From: Terribacillus halophilus
GTDB lineage: Bacteria; Bacillota; Bacilli; Bacillales; Amphibacillaceae
NCBI RefSeq assembly: GCF_900162685.1
Contig: NZ_LT727828.1
Span: 1,759,924-1,799,651, forward strand
Direction of reading: 5' to 3'
Length of the DNA stretch: 39,728 nt
The notes beneath the pieces were generated by a model, which was not told where the DNA came from, searched no databases, and saw only the letters and a list, made by a program, of their open reading frames with translations. The translations under genes and the position numbers were made by a program. How positions within the stretch are numbered: position 1 is the stretch's first letter; the number at the start of each line of letters is the position of its first letter. Below, in pieces: positions 32,022-39,728 of this stretch.

Positions 32022-33503
32022 TCAATTATTATGCATACTGTTCAAATTGTCATAAACCAATTTCAATAAATGGTCTTCAATCACCGGACCATCTTCTTCA
32101 TCTAACAAGCCGTTTAATACAATCGAAAAAACAACCTGTTCTCCCGTTTTGGTCTTCATATAACCAGATAGTGAGCTCACCCCAGTCAATGTCCCAGTCT
32201 TTGCGGTTACATTACTAGCAAGTTCTGAATCTGTAAAACGGCTGCGAAGTGTTCCGCCAAGCATTCGTTCAGGTTCGCCAGCGATTGGAAGGGAACGCCA
32301 AAAGTAAGGGAACCATGTTTCTTTTTGGATTTTTGTTAGTAAGGTCGTCAGCTGTCTTGCCGTTATACCATTCGCATGAGATAAGCCCGATCCGTCACGA
32401 ATTATCATTTGTTCAACTGGCAATTGCAGCTGTTTGAGGTAGTGCTTCATTTGTTCGATGCCGTCTGGCCAGTTACCAGGCTTATCTTTTCGACCAATTT
32501 GTTTTATAAACATCTCCGCATGTCCATTGTTGCTCAGCTTCATAAACGGGAGCAGCAATTCCTCCAGTGGTGCAGATTCTCTATTTAATAGCGTTTGGGA
32601 TTGGGACGGGGCTGCACCTGTTTTGGCTGCACCTTCCCAACTAATCCCGGCTTCCGTTAAATAGTCAGCAAACAGATGCAGCACATATTCCGTGGGCTCC
32701 CAAACCGCTACCCATTCCTGCTCCTTTTCCCCTTTTGCGATGCTACCAGAAATAACAATCTCATTTTCTCCGTGGGTACGAACGATTTCCAAATCCGTTT
32801 CTTCTTGCTCTCCCACAATTACAGCATTATTGCGTACCGTTATGTAATCTGTTGCTGGAGTTGTCCGAATTGCCGGTATCTGAGAAGAAGTATCTGCACT
32901 TACTTCAACCTTGACCGTTCCCGTATCATGATCTTCATCTGGTGAAACAGTCAATGCGCTGATTGCTGCACCATAATATGCGGATTCATCTTTCCATGTT
33001 GTATCCTCACTGTAACGTTCCTGATCAAACCACGTATCATCTGCGATTATATCGCCACTGATATGATGTATTCCCAAGTTCTGCAGCTGTATTGTTAGCT
33101 GCTGCAAATCTTGGTATGTCAGAGACGGATCACCTTGGCCAATAAGGTAAAGATTACCTTCTAACTTTCCATTTTTAATAAGCCCATCTGTGGCAACTTT
33201 TGTTTGAAATTGATGTGACGGACCTAATTCATGTAATACAGCAGCTGCCGTGAGCAATTTCATGTTGGAAGCAGGCCGCATGCGCACATCAGCATGTTGC
33301 TCGTAAAGTGTTTTTCCTGTTTCTGCATCTGCAATATGAATAGCTGCAACCGCTCCTAGCAGACGCTCTTCTGCCGTCAGGTAATTCTCAATCCTTTCTT
33401 TCATCATATCCTCTTTTCCGGCTACGTGAACATGCGTTCGAGGTACCATGCATAGGAAAAGCAGCAATCCGCCAGCTAGAATTCGCAAAAGTATGCGAAG
33501 CAT
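32022..33503 (-). CDS. dacC: D-alanyl-D-alanine carboxypeptidase/endopeptidase, S13 family (PBP4-type, DacC)
   Basis: 493 residues, the family's usual length. A signal peptide or anchor covers residues 1-25 (LRILAGGLLLFLCMVP). The active-site motifs are S79-N-M-K82 in RPASNMKLL, S-N-N in MKLSNNGHAEMFIKQIG and the KTG box in VTAKTGTLTGVSSLSGY. It trims peptidoglycan stem peptides outside the membrane. ATG 33503 is preferred over ATG 33509 because AAGGAGGG abuts the latter and is seven bases from the former. The insert between the first two motifs is the extra domain typical of this class. Confidence 0.93.
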   Translation of the reverse strand: MLRILLRILAGGLLLFLCMVPRTHVHVAGKEDMMKERIENYLTAEERLLGAVAAIHIADAETGKTLYEQHADVRMRPASNMKLLTAAAVLHELGPSHQFQTKVATDGLIKNGKLEGNLYLIGQGDPSLTYQDLQQLTIQLQNLGIHHISGDIIADDTWFDQERYSEDTTWKDESAYYGAAISALTVSPDEDHDTGTVKVEVSADTSSQIPAIRTTPATDYITVRNNAVIVGEQEETDLEIVRTHGENEIVISGSIAKGEKEQEWVAVWEPTEYVLHLFADYLTEAGISWEGAAKTGAAPSQSQTLLNRESAPLEELLLPFMKLSNNGHAEMFIKQIGRKDKPGNWPDGIEQMKHYLKQLQLPVEQMIIRDGSGLSHANGITARQLTTLLTKIQKETWFPYFWRSLPIAGEPERMLGGTLRSRFTDSELASNVTAKTGTLTGVSSLSGYMKTKTGEQVVFSIVLNGLLDEEDGPVIEDHLLKLVYDNLNSMHNN

Positions 33504-33799
33504 TAGCATCCCTCCTTTTTTTGCACATCCTACTTAGCCTGTATCGTTTCTACCATATATATGTATTTTTAATTAGTTTATCAAACTTTCTGATATCTTA
33601 GAATGAACATATCGGCTAAATGCTCCAGGCGGTTTAGTTAGTGTTATCTTTTAAGGTCAAGAAGCTCACTTATGTTAAAATATAGGAGTATATAGAGTTT
33701 AAAGTGAGAAGGACAGATTTAAGCTATATCCATAAAAATATGCTTAACTAAATTGCCATAGTGTCTAGCAACTTTATTTAGATAGAAGGAGTTTAAACT

Positions 33800-34105
33800 A
33801 TGAGAAGAAAAGTAATAATTCCATCAATTATTCTTATTTTATTGTTAATTCCCGTAAGCATTTGGGGATATTGGACTTTCCAGAAAAATAGCGCAGAAGA
33901 CGCGGTACATGCATACCTAATTGACAACGGAAAACAAGAAAGCGACATCGTTATGCTTGAACCATTTATCGCAAATTTAAGCGGCAAGAAAAATTACATG
34001 GTGTCTGTTAAATTTAAAGACGACGATAGCACTTATTTTTACTATAAGAATGATTCAGGGAATGTTATTTTAGAATCAACTAAAACTGGTAATGTTGTGT
34101 ATTAG
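33800..34105 (+). CDS. DUF3139 family small secreted or membrane-anchored protein
   Basis: 101 residues: a basic start, one membrane helix (about 5-24, VIIPSIILILLLIPVSIWGY) and a soluble domain outside (SAEDAVHAYLIDNGKQESDI, then beta-strands NYMVSVKFKDDDSTYFYYKN). This fits DUF3139, a family of short Firmicute proteins without known function. GAAGGAG is 8-14 bases upstream. The 296 bases between it and dacC contain no other gene; an extended -10-like TATGTTAAAAT lies near 33671-33681. Confidence 0.82.
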   Translation: MRRKVIIPSIILILLLIPVSIWGYWTFQKNSAEDAVHAYLIDNGKQESDIVMLEPFIANLSGKKNYMVSVKFKDDDSTYFYYKNDSGNVILESTKTGNVVY

Positions 34106-34154
34106 GATAGCGCCAGGCAAATGCGAATTTACAACAATAAGGAAACTCCAAATT

Positions 34155-34201
34155 AAAAAGCCCAGCTTCTCTATAGTTTAAATAGAGAAACTGAGCTTTT
34201 C
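34155..34201. terminator. bidirectional terminator
   Basis: AAAAGCcCAG-TTCTCTAT pairs with ATAGAGAA-CTGaGCTTTT; A and T runs at both ends serve the two convergent genes. Confidence 0.85.
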
Positions 34202-34208
34202 AGTTACT

Positions 34209-34841
34209 TCACTTATTTATTGAATTCATTAACCGGAAGAAGTAATCAGGGTTGTGAGTCTTATTTAGGTTATACCATGAATGTAATACAGCTGGTGTAC
34301 ATACATCTATTTTTTTCAGTACCTCCATTGCAAATTCCAGAGGAGCTATTCCGGATGCAGTAACTAAATTTGCATCAGATACCACAGATTCTAACTCATA
34401 GAACTTTTCTCCTTTATAGTTAGGACATACCATTTTAGTATATTCTAAGTTGTTACTTGTATGCTTCCTTGTATCTAAGTATCCTATATTCGCGAGGCCC
34501 TCAATGGCACCACAAATTGCAGCAACAATCGTGCCAATATCTAACGCTTGGCCAATTCTCTCCAATATAGGTCGATGAATTTCTTCACTCCAAGCAGCCC
34601 CTCCTGGTAGAATTAAAAGATCTTTACTCTCAAGCGTACATTCATCGAGGGAAATATCTGGTTTTATGCACAGTCCTCCCATCGTAGTAATCATTTCTTT
34701 ATTAGCTCCTATTGTCTTAACTTTTAAAGGTGCTAAATCTTTTTTGAAATATCTTCCTGAGTTTAGTTCCGCAATTAGATATCCATATTCCCAGTCCGAC
34801 ATTGTATTAAATACATATAATAGGGCATTTTTTGTTTGCAT
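34209..34841 (-). CDS. DJ-1/PfpI family protein (class I glutamine amidotransferase-like)
   Basis: 210 residues. The nucleophile elbow is AAICGAIEGLANIGYLDTRKHTSN (Cys near residue 108), the usual Glu lies in the N-terminal part, and LLILPGGAAW is the strand before it. It resembles Bacillus YoaZ-type proteins, associated with glyoxal or oxidative stress. ATG 34841 is chosen: GGAG is eight bases upstream; GTG 34859 precedes that site. Downstream of the WYL regulator on the same strand and separated from it only by a hairpin, so it may be its target. Confidence 0.85.
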   Translation of the reverse strand: MQTKNALLYVFNTMSDWEYGYLIAELNSGRYFKKDLAPLKVKTIGANKEMITTMGGLCIKPDISLDECTLESKDLLILPGGAAWSEEIHRPILERIGQALDIGTIVAAICGAIEGLANIGYLDTRKHTSNNLEYTKMVCPNYKGEKFYELESVVSDANLVTASGIAPLEFAMEVLKKIDVCTPAVLHSWYNLNKTHNPDYFFRLMNSINK

Positions 34842-34880
34842 GCATAACACTCCAATCACAATTGATATGGCTATAATAAT

Positions 34881-34915
34881 ATAACTACCCTGACAGTTAC
34901 CGTCAGGGTAGTTAT
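34881..34915. repeat. perfect inverted repeat between the WYL regulator and the DJ-1 gene
   Basis: ATAACTACCCTGAC (34881-34894) and GTCAGGGTAGTTAT (34902-34915) form a 14-bp stem with a 7-base loop. The tails are AT-rich but without a clear T run, so it could be a weak terminator of the regulator gene or a protein-binding palindrome. Confidence 0.6.
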
Positions 34916-35877
34916 CATACTTGATGAAATGTTATTAATTCCGACAGAACTTCAACAAGTCTTGTCTTAAGACTTATTGGCTCAATGACTTTAATAGATT
35001 TATTGTAGGGTAAGAGTAAATAAGGTACATATGAATGTAGCATATCTTTCTCAATAAGAAAAACTGCTTGATTTGAAGTTCGTTCCTGTAAATAATGTCC
35101 TAAAAACCAATGTTGGCAAATATCAGTCAATACACTTTTATCCCCATTAATAACTAAAGAGATAATCTCTTCCTTATCTTCTGTAGTTGGAAGAATACTT
35201 TTTATAAAAAAGTCACGTGCCGAAAAATCTGCAGGCCGGTTAAACTTATTTTCAGTTAGCATTAGACTTTCCATTCGATTTACTCTAAAACTACGGATAT
35301 CATTCCTAAGATGACAATATCCAATCACATACCATTTATTATTCCAATAGATAATTCTGTACGGATCGATCAATCTATAATTTAATTGCTTTTCGCCACT
35401 TTTATGGTAAAGAATTTTTACTGAGTACTCGTCAGCTACAGCCTGCTCCAACTCCTTCAAAAAAGGCTCGGTAGGGAGTGAATTTAATCGGTTTAGTACT
35501 TCAAGACTAGTTAAATGGTGGTTTATCTTCGTCTCCTGCTCTTGATTTGAGTATTTACTTAGTTTTGAGATAGCCCTTTCTAGTGCTTCACCTCCATAAT
35601 ATCCGGCTTCTTCTGCAAATATAGCAGCGTGGATTAGTGAAGTTTGCTCCTCGGAATCAAAAAAAAGAGGAGCCTCAATAAAATTGCTCAATATAGTGTA
35701 TCCGCCGTTATGTCCTGGTTCTGAAACTATAGGTACACCACTTGTTGAAAGTGTATCAATGTAACGATAAACAGTCCTAATATTCAGCTCTAACTTTTCT
35801 GAAATTTGTTTTGCAGTAACTTTTCCACCCGAACGTAGCATCCATAGAATGGCTAACAGATTATCAATTTTAGGCAT
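34915..35877 (-). CDS. helix-turn-helix transcriptional regulator with WYL domain (YafY-type)
   Basis: 320 residues. HTH-11 domain at 1-60 (DNLLAILWMLRSGGKVTAKQISEKLELNIRTVYRYIDTL), then a WYL ligand domain from about 140 (VADEYSVKILYHK, the segment IIYWNNKWYVIGYCHLRNDIRSFRVNRM) and the WCX extension to the end. WYL proteins bind ligands such as nucleic acids or small molecules and turn genes on or off. The DJ-1 gene downstream is the natural candidate target. Confidence 0.9.
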   Translation of the reverse strand: MPKIDNLLAILWMLRSGGKVTAKQISEKLELNIRTVYRYIDTLSTSGVPIVSEPGHNGGYTILSNFIEAPLFFDSEEQTSLIHAAIFAEEAGYYGGEALERAISKLSKYSNQEQETKINHHLTSLEVLNRLNSLPTEPFLKELEQAVADEYSVKILYHKSGEKQLNYRLIDPYRIIYWNNKWYVIGYCHLRNDIRSFRVNRMESLMLTENKFNRPADFSARDFFIKSILPTTEDKEEIISLVINGDKSVLTDICQHWFLGHYLQERTSNQAVFLIEKDMLHSYVPYLLLPYNKSIKVIEPISLKTRLVEVLSELITFHQV

Positions 35878-36296
35878 CTAATTCCACCTTTATATGTAAG
35901 TATTCTCTATTAGATATTTTCGGCTATGCCATAACTCTTAACTTTTCCTTTCCGATAGTTTTCTATATAATGAGGCCCTAGACACATATAATTCATAGTC
36001 TTATCTTTTTCTTTATAAAGCTTATGAGAAGACCATTTTGTTTTTGTTATTTCCCTCTCTACTCTGAATTCCTATTTTAAGAAAAATGTGACATTTAAAA
36101 AGACCAAGGCAGTTTTGCACTGGTCCGATACCTTATAATCGCCTTTTGTGCTGTAGTATCCATTACCAATAAAGTCATATAAGTAAATCAATCGATTTTT
36201 CGTGTGGAAAACAATTAAGTATCCACAAAAGAAGCTGAGCAAGCTTCATTAGTTATAGCTTATTTACTTGTCCAGTGCACATGGAGTATAAAAAGA
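35878..36296. other. intergenic interval with an orphan minus-strand terminator
   Basis: About 420 bases without a confident gene. On the minus strand GACCAG-GCA pairs with TGC-TTGGTC (36101-36124) and is followed by TTTTT, so some transcript coming from the right may end here. The minus frame running into this hairpin (about 36240 down to 36070) stays open for some 55 codons, but has only a TTG and no ribosome binding site. Confidence 0.4.
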
Positions 36297-36322
36297 CGTA
36301 GAGAAACCTCTGTTTCTCAACG
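36289..36322 (-). terminator. terminator of exoA
   Basis: Minus strand: CGT-GAGAAAC with GTTTCTC-ACG (arms 36297-36307 and 36312-36322, 4-base loop), tail TCTTTTTA. Confidence 0.75.
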
Positions 36323-36350
36323 TTTCGAACACATGACCTTAACAGTCGGT

Positions 36351-37109
36351 TCACTCTGTATCCAGCGACAAGTAAACCGGGCAATGATCGCTTCCCAGTG
36401 TCTCTGCATGTATTTCTGCTTCGTTAATTCTGCTTTTCCATCTCTCCGATACGATAAAATAGTCAATCCGCCAGCCGATGTTTCTTTCTCTCACTTTGTT
36501 CATGTAAGACCACCAGCTGTACGCCTCGGTTCGTTCTGGATACAGATAGCGGAAACTATCGACAAATCCGGTATTAAGGAATGTTGTCATCTTTTCGCGC
36601 TCTTCTGTCGTAAACCCGGAGTTGCCGCGGTTTGTTTTGTAGTTTCTCAAATCAATCTCTTGGTGCGCCACATTTAAATCACCGCATAAGATGACCGGTT
36701 TGCGTGCATCCAGCTCCTGTACATAAGCGAGAATCCGATCTTCCCATTCCAGCCGTTCAGCGAGACGTGCTAAATCACGCTTGGAATTCGGCGTATAAAC
36801 GGTAACTAAAAAGTACTTTTCAAACTCCAGTGTGATAATTCTGCCTTCAGGCTCTACGACATCATCTTCCAATCCATAAGTAACGCAAAGCGGCTCTTGT
36901 TTTGTAAATACAGCTGTACCTGAGTAGCCTTTCCGCTCGGCATAATTCCAGTATTGATAATAACCCGGCAAGTCCAATTCAATTTGTCCTGCTTGCAGCT
37001 TTGTTTCCTGCAAGCAGAATATGTCTGCGTCTTGTTCTTTAAAATAATCTAGAAAACCCTTCTTTACGCATGCTCGGATGCCGTTTACGTTCCATGATAC
37101 GAATTTCAT
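36351..37109 (-). CDS. exoA: exodeoxyribonuclease III / AP endonuclease ExoA
   Basis: 252 residues, standard size. Exonuclease-endonuclease-phosphatase fold with SWNVNGIRA (Asn7), the metal ligand Glu in CLQETKLQ (about 36), catalytic Tyr region VTVYTPNS, GDLNVAHQEIDL (Asp/Asn about 144-146) and the final LGSDHCPV (Asp-His pair). It cuts DNA at abasic sites and removes 3'-blocking groups in base-excision repair. Stop 25 bases from the hairpin terminator; GGGGGAAT-type site upstream of the ATG. The next gene upstream ends 25 bases away on the same strand, so read-through from it is possible. Confidence 0.95.
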   Translation of the reverse strand: MKFVSWNVNGIRACVKKGFLDYFKEQDADIFCLQETKLQAGQIELDLPGYYQYWNYAERKGYSGTAVFTKQEPLCVTYGLEDDVVEPEGRIITLEFEKYFLVTVYTPNSKRDLARLAERLEWEDRILAYVQELDARKPVILCGDLNVAHQEIDLRNYKTNRGNSGFTTEEREKMTTFLNTGFVDSFRYLYPERTEAYSWWSYMNKVRERNIGWRIDYFIVSERWKSRINEAEIHAETLGSDHCPVYLSLDTE

Positions 37110-37133
37110 TTCTGTATTCCCCCGTTGTTGTCT

Positions 37134-38105
37134 CTAATCTGTGATGTGCAAGATGATTTTTCCTGTATGTGTTCTGCTTTCCAATAGCTGATGTGCTTTT
37201 GCAGCATCTTCCAGCTTGAATTCTTTTATTCTCGGAAAGGTAATTGCTTCTTTCTCAATTAAATTGATGACTTGGTTTGAAACAGCTTGCAGTATTTGTG
37301 GTCGCTTTTGACGTGTTGTTCCCAGACTGAAACCAAGCAGCGAACGGCAGCTCGCGTGAACATCTGATGTGGTCAAGCTTCCCGGGCCTCCGCTGGCATT
37401 CCCGTAATTTACTAACCTGCCATAAGGCGCCAAACAAGCTAGACTATCTTCTGTAATTCTTCCAGCAAGAGAATCAAAAATCAAATCTGCGCCAGCTTCT
37501 GCAGTTAATTTATTGACGTAGTGAGGAAACTTGTCGTACGTAATCACGTGATCTGCGCCCATTTGTAAAGGAACAGCGGCTTTGTCCGCGCTGCTAACAG
37601 TTCCAATCACCTTCCCAGCGCCGAATAACTTAGCAAGCTGAATTAAAGTCAGCCCGGTACCACCTGCAGCCGCGTGAACGACAACCGTCTCCTCTTTCTC
37701 CAATCTACCAACTCGCTGCAGCAGCATAAAAGACAGAAAGGACGGAATCGGACTTGCTGCCGCAACAGTTGTGTCGACATGGTCGGCAATGGGATAAGTG
37801 AGTTTCGCGCTTGCGATTGCATATTCTGCATAAGACCCATCTTTGACAAAGGCTATCACACGCTGCCCTGGTCGAAACTCTGCAACTGCCGATCCGACTT
37901 TGTCTATGATTCCGACTGCATCTAGTCCTAGAATACCAGGGTTTCCTTTCCCCTTTGTTCCTTTTCGTTTCTTTATATCTGCAAAATGCACGCTTGCTTT
38001 TAATACTCTTATGCGAACTTCCCCAGCTGCAGGTTCTGGCAGCATTGCTTGTCTGTATACCAGCACCTCCGGACCGCCTGTCGTTTCAGCTACAATTGCA
38101 CGCAT
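37134..38105 (-). CDS. MDR-superfamily quinone oxidoreductase (zeta-crystallin type)
   Basis: 323 residues. N-terminal GroES-like domain (EVRIRVLKASVHFADIKKRKG, GLDAVGIIDKVG), Rossmann motif VVHAAAGGTGLTLIQLAK near residue 144. No zinc ligands. Reduces quinones or alkenals with NADPH; cytosolic. AAAGGAG precedes ATG 38105. It is divergent from sqhC, with 121 bases between the two starts, and runs toward exoA on the same strand with no terminator between. Confidence 0.92.
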   Translation of the reverse strand: MRAIVAETTGGPEVLVYRQAMLPEPAAGEVRIRVLKASVHFADIKKRKGTKGKGNPGILGLDAVGIIDKVGSAVAEFRPGQRVIAFVKDGSYAEYAIASAKLTYPIADHVDTTVAAASPIPSFLSFMLLQRVGRLEKEETVVVHAAAGGTGLTLIQLAKLFGAGKVIGTVSSADKAAVPLQMGADHVITYDKFPHYVNKLTAEAGADLIFDSLAGRITEDSLACLAPYGRLVNYGNASGGPGSLTTSDVHASCRSLLGFSLGTTRQKRPQILQAVSNQVINLIEKEAITFPRIKEFKLEDAAKAHQLLESRTHTGKIILHITD

Positions 38106-38142
38106 CGCTCATTCTCCTTTGATATGAGATACGGAACCTAAA

Positions 38143-38171
38143 GTCATAATTTACTTTTCTCCGCATATTTT
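38143..38171 (+). promoter_or_regulatory. weak sigma-E-like promoter of sqhC
   Basis: GTCATAAT (38143-38150), 13-base spacer, CATATTTT (38164-38171). It fits the mother-cell pattern partly, and sporulenes are made during sporulation; the match is worse than for spoVB. Confidence 0.35.
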
Positions 38172-38226
38172 ATCATATTGCAGCATGTTTTCCGTCCCAA
38201 AACTCTTAGGAAAAGGAGCTGTACAA

Positions 38227-39728
38227 TGAATACCGTTCATCTTAATGACGTAAAAGCGACAATTGATAAATACGTCGCAAATCTCGAAGCCAAGCAGGAA
38301 AAAGATGGCGCTTGGCGGATGTGTTTTGAAGGTGCTATATTGACAGATTGCTTTTATATAATGACTTTCACATCATTTCATAGAGAATTAGAGACTGTGG
38401 AAAAACTGAAGGCGCATTTGCTTCAAAAACAGCGTGACGATGGCAGCTGGGCAAACTATCCGGGAGAGAGGAACGGAAACCTGTCTGCTACGGTTCTCGC
38501 GTTTGCTGCGCTTCGTTTTTCGGGTGTAGAAGCAAGTCGTTTGCGACAAGCAGAGCAGTATATTAACCATAACGGCGGAATCAATAAAGCGCATTTTATG
38601 ATTCGCTTTATGCTGGCTGTGCATGGCATGATTCCTTGGCCGCCATTTCTTAAGTTTCCGATGACTGCCTTGCTCGTACCAACAACATTTCCAATTAACT
38701 TCTTCCAGTTCAGTTCTTATGCCAGAATTCACTTTGTTCCAATGCTGCTGCTTTTAAATAAAAAGTTCAAACGGATTAGTAAGCATACTGTTTCACTTGA
38801 CCACCTTTTGTACGAAGATGAATGGGATGAGCGAACAGATGATGGGTCACCTTGGCGGACGATAACAAATGAATGGAGCCGGCTTGCTCGGCTGCCAGCG
38901 CGTCTGCACCGAGCTGGTTACAATTATGCTGAACAGTACATGCAGGAACGCACAGAATCAGATGGAACGCTTTACAGCTACGCCAGTGCAACCTTTTTTA
39001 TGATTTATGCATATCTGGCACTAGGATACGAAGAGAAGAATTCAAGAATACAGGATGCGCTGACTGGCATACACTCGATGGTTAATGAAGATTGCAACGG
39101 TCTCCATGTGGAGAACTCTACCTCTACAGTTTGGGATACTGCATTGCTTAGCTACAGCTTGCAGCAAGCAGGTGTTTCCAGCAAAAGTACGATGATTCGT
39201 TCTGCTACGCATTATTTGCTGCAACGGCAGCACAGTCAGAAAGCTGACTGGCAAATTCATGAGCCAAACGTGGAACCTGGAGGCTGGGGATTTTCTGATA
39301 TTAATACTAATCACCCAGATCACGATGATACTGCCGCTGCTCTCCGGGCGCTTACAAGATCTGCCCGGGATAATATGAATGTCAAGCGAGCATGGAAAAA
39401 AGGCAGCGATTATTTACTAGCGATGCAAAACAAAGATGGAGGCTGGGCGGCGTTTGAAAAAGATACGGATTGGCGGCTGCTGACAAAGCTTCCGATTGAA
39501 AATGCGCGGGATGCTGCGATTGATCCGTCCACTGCAGACCTGACCGGCCGCGTACTAGAATTTCTCGGAACGTATGCCAGCCTGAAGCAAGATCATTATA
39601 GTATGAAAAAAGCAATCAAATGGCTGCAGAAGCATCAGGAATTGAATGGGTCGTGGTATGGCAGGTGGGGTGTCTGCTATTTATACGGTACATGGGCTGC
39701 TCTTACCGGACTCACAGCTGCCGGAGTG
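38227..39728 (+). CDS. sqhC: sporulenol synthase (tetraprenyl-beta-curcumene cyclase), partial
   Basis: Runs off the right edge; 500 codons of about 630 are present. Squalene-hopene cyclase fold with several QW repeats (QRDDGSWANYP, QNKDGGWAAFE, QELNGSWYGRWGVCYLYGTWAALTG) and the catalytic acid motif HPDHDDTAA, i.e. DxDD with His at the variable place. It follows B. subtilis SqhC closely (FEGAILTDCFYIM, FQFSSYARIHF, GTLYSYASATFFMIYAYLALG, ENSTSTVWDTALLSY) rather than the hopanoid-making cyclases, so sesquarterpenoid cyclisation to sporulenol is the better call. AAAAGGAG before ATG 38227. Confidence 0.93.

Noticed and set aside
38388-39615. Several minus-strand frames of 70-115 codons over sqhC
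   Set aside because: The plus strand is one uninterrupted sqhC frame with all family motifs, so the minus frames are shadows.

Overview
The window is a chromosomal stretch from a low-GC, endospore-forming member of the Bacillaceae. Gram-positive ribosome binding sites (AGGAGG), frequent TTG/GTG starts, and clear counterparts of Bacillus subtilis SpoVB, NrnB, TopB, ExoA, VmlR, BrnQ, DacC and SqhC all point there. I see no phage, transposase, CRISPR, rRNA or tRNA. A halotolerant genus such as Terribacillus is my guess from general feel, not something proved here.

Layout. 1-1700: end of a TerC membrane protein, an AbrB-type membrane protein and a small DUF6501-like protein, in one tight operon. 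1831-3569: histidine phosphatase converging on an M14 peptidase. 3806-7581: a 7Fe-type ferredoxin, then two paralogous FAD oxidoreductases each fused to a C-terminal Rieske domain, with an acylphosphatase on the other strand between them. 7702-10014: a two-gene operon for the sulfolipid SQDG, sqdB (UDP-sulfoquinovose synthase) and sqdX (sulfoquinovosyltransferase-like). 10095-11196: a 33-residue membrane peptide and a quinone oxidoreductase. 11197-12506: mostly non-coding, with a small membrane protein and a pair of diverged repeats. 12507-17281 (minus strand): the antibiotic-resistance ABC-F protein VmlR with a complete attenuator leader, preceded by an AbgB-like M20 amidohydrolase and two membrane proteins that look like its transporter. 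17538-22470: spoVB with a sigma-E-like promoter, nrnB and brnQ. 22549-24920: a truncated GH3 beta-glucosidase remnant, a GAF/HD-GYP phosphodiesterase and a nucleotidyltransferase-fold protein. 25007-28606: aldo/keto reductase, topoisomerase III and a CBS-pair protein. 28846-31943: a ring-cleaving dioxygenase under an MhqR-type operator, and a PadR regulator with a frameshifted DUF2812 partner. 32022-35877: DacC, a DUF3139 protein, a DJ-1/PfpI protein and a WYL regulator. 36351-39728: ExoA, a second quinone oxidoreductase, and the first 500 codons of sqhC (sporulenol synthase), cut by the window edge.

How it fits together. Several genes concern membrane lipid and envelope make-up (sqdB-sqdX, sqhC, dacC, the M14 peptidase) or electrophile and redox stress (Rieske oxidoreductases, ferredoxin, two MDR quinone reductases, aldo/keto reductase, MhqR-controlled dioxygenase, DJ-1 protein). 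The best candidates for a second look are the sulfolipid operon in a Firmicute, the vmlR leader with a three-codon upstream ORF, the amidohydrolase/two-membrane-protein cassette, and several broken or tiny genes that automated calling may miss.
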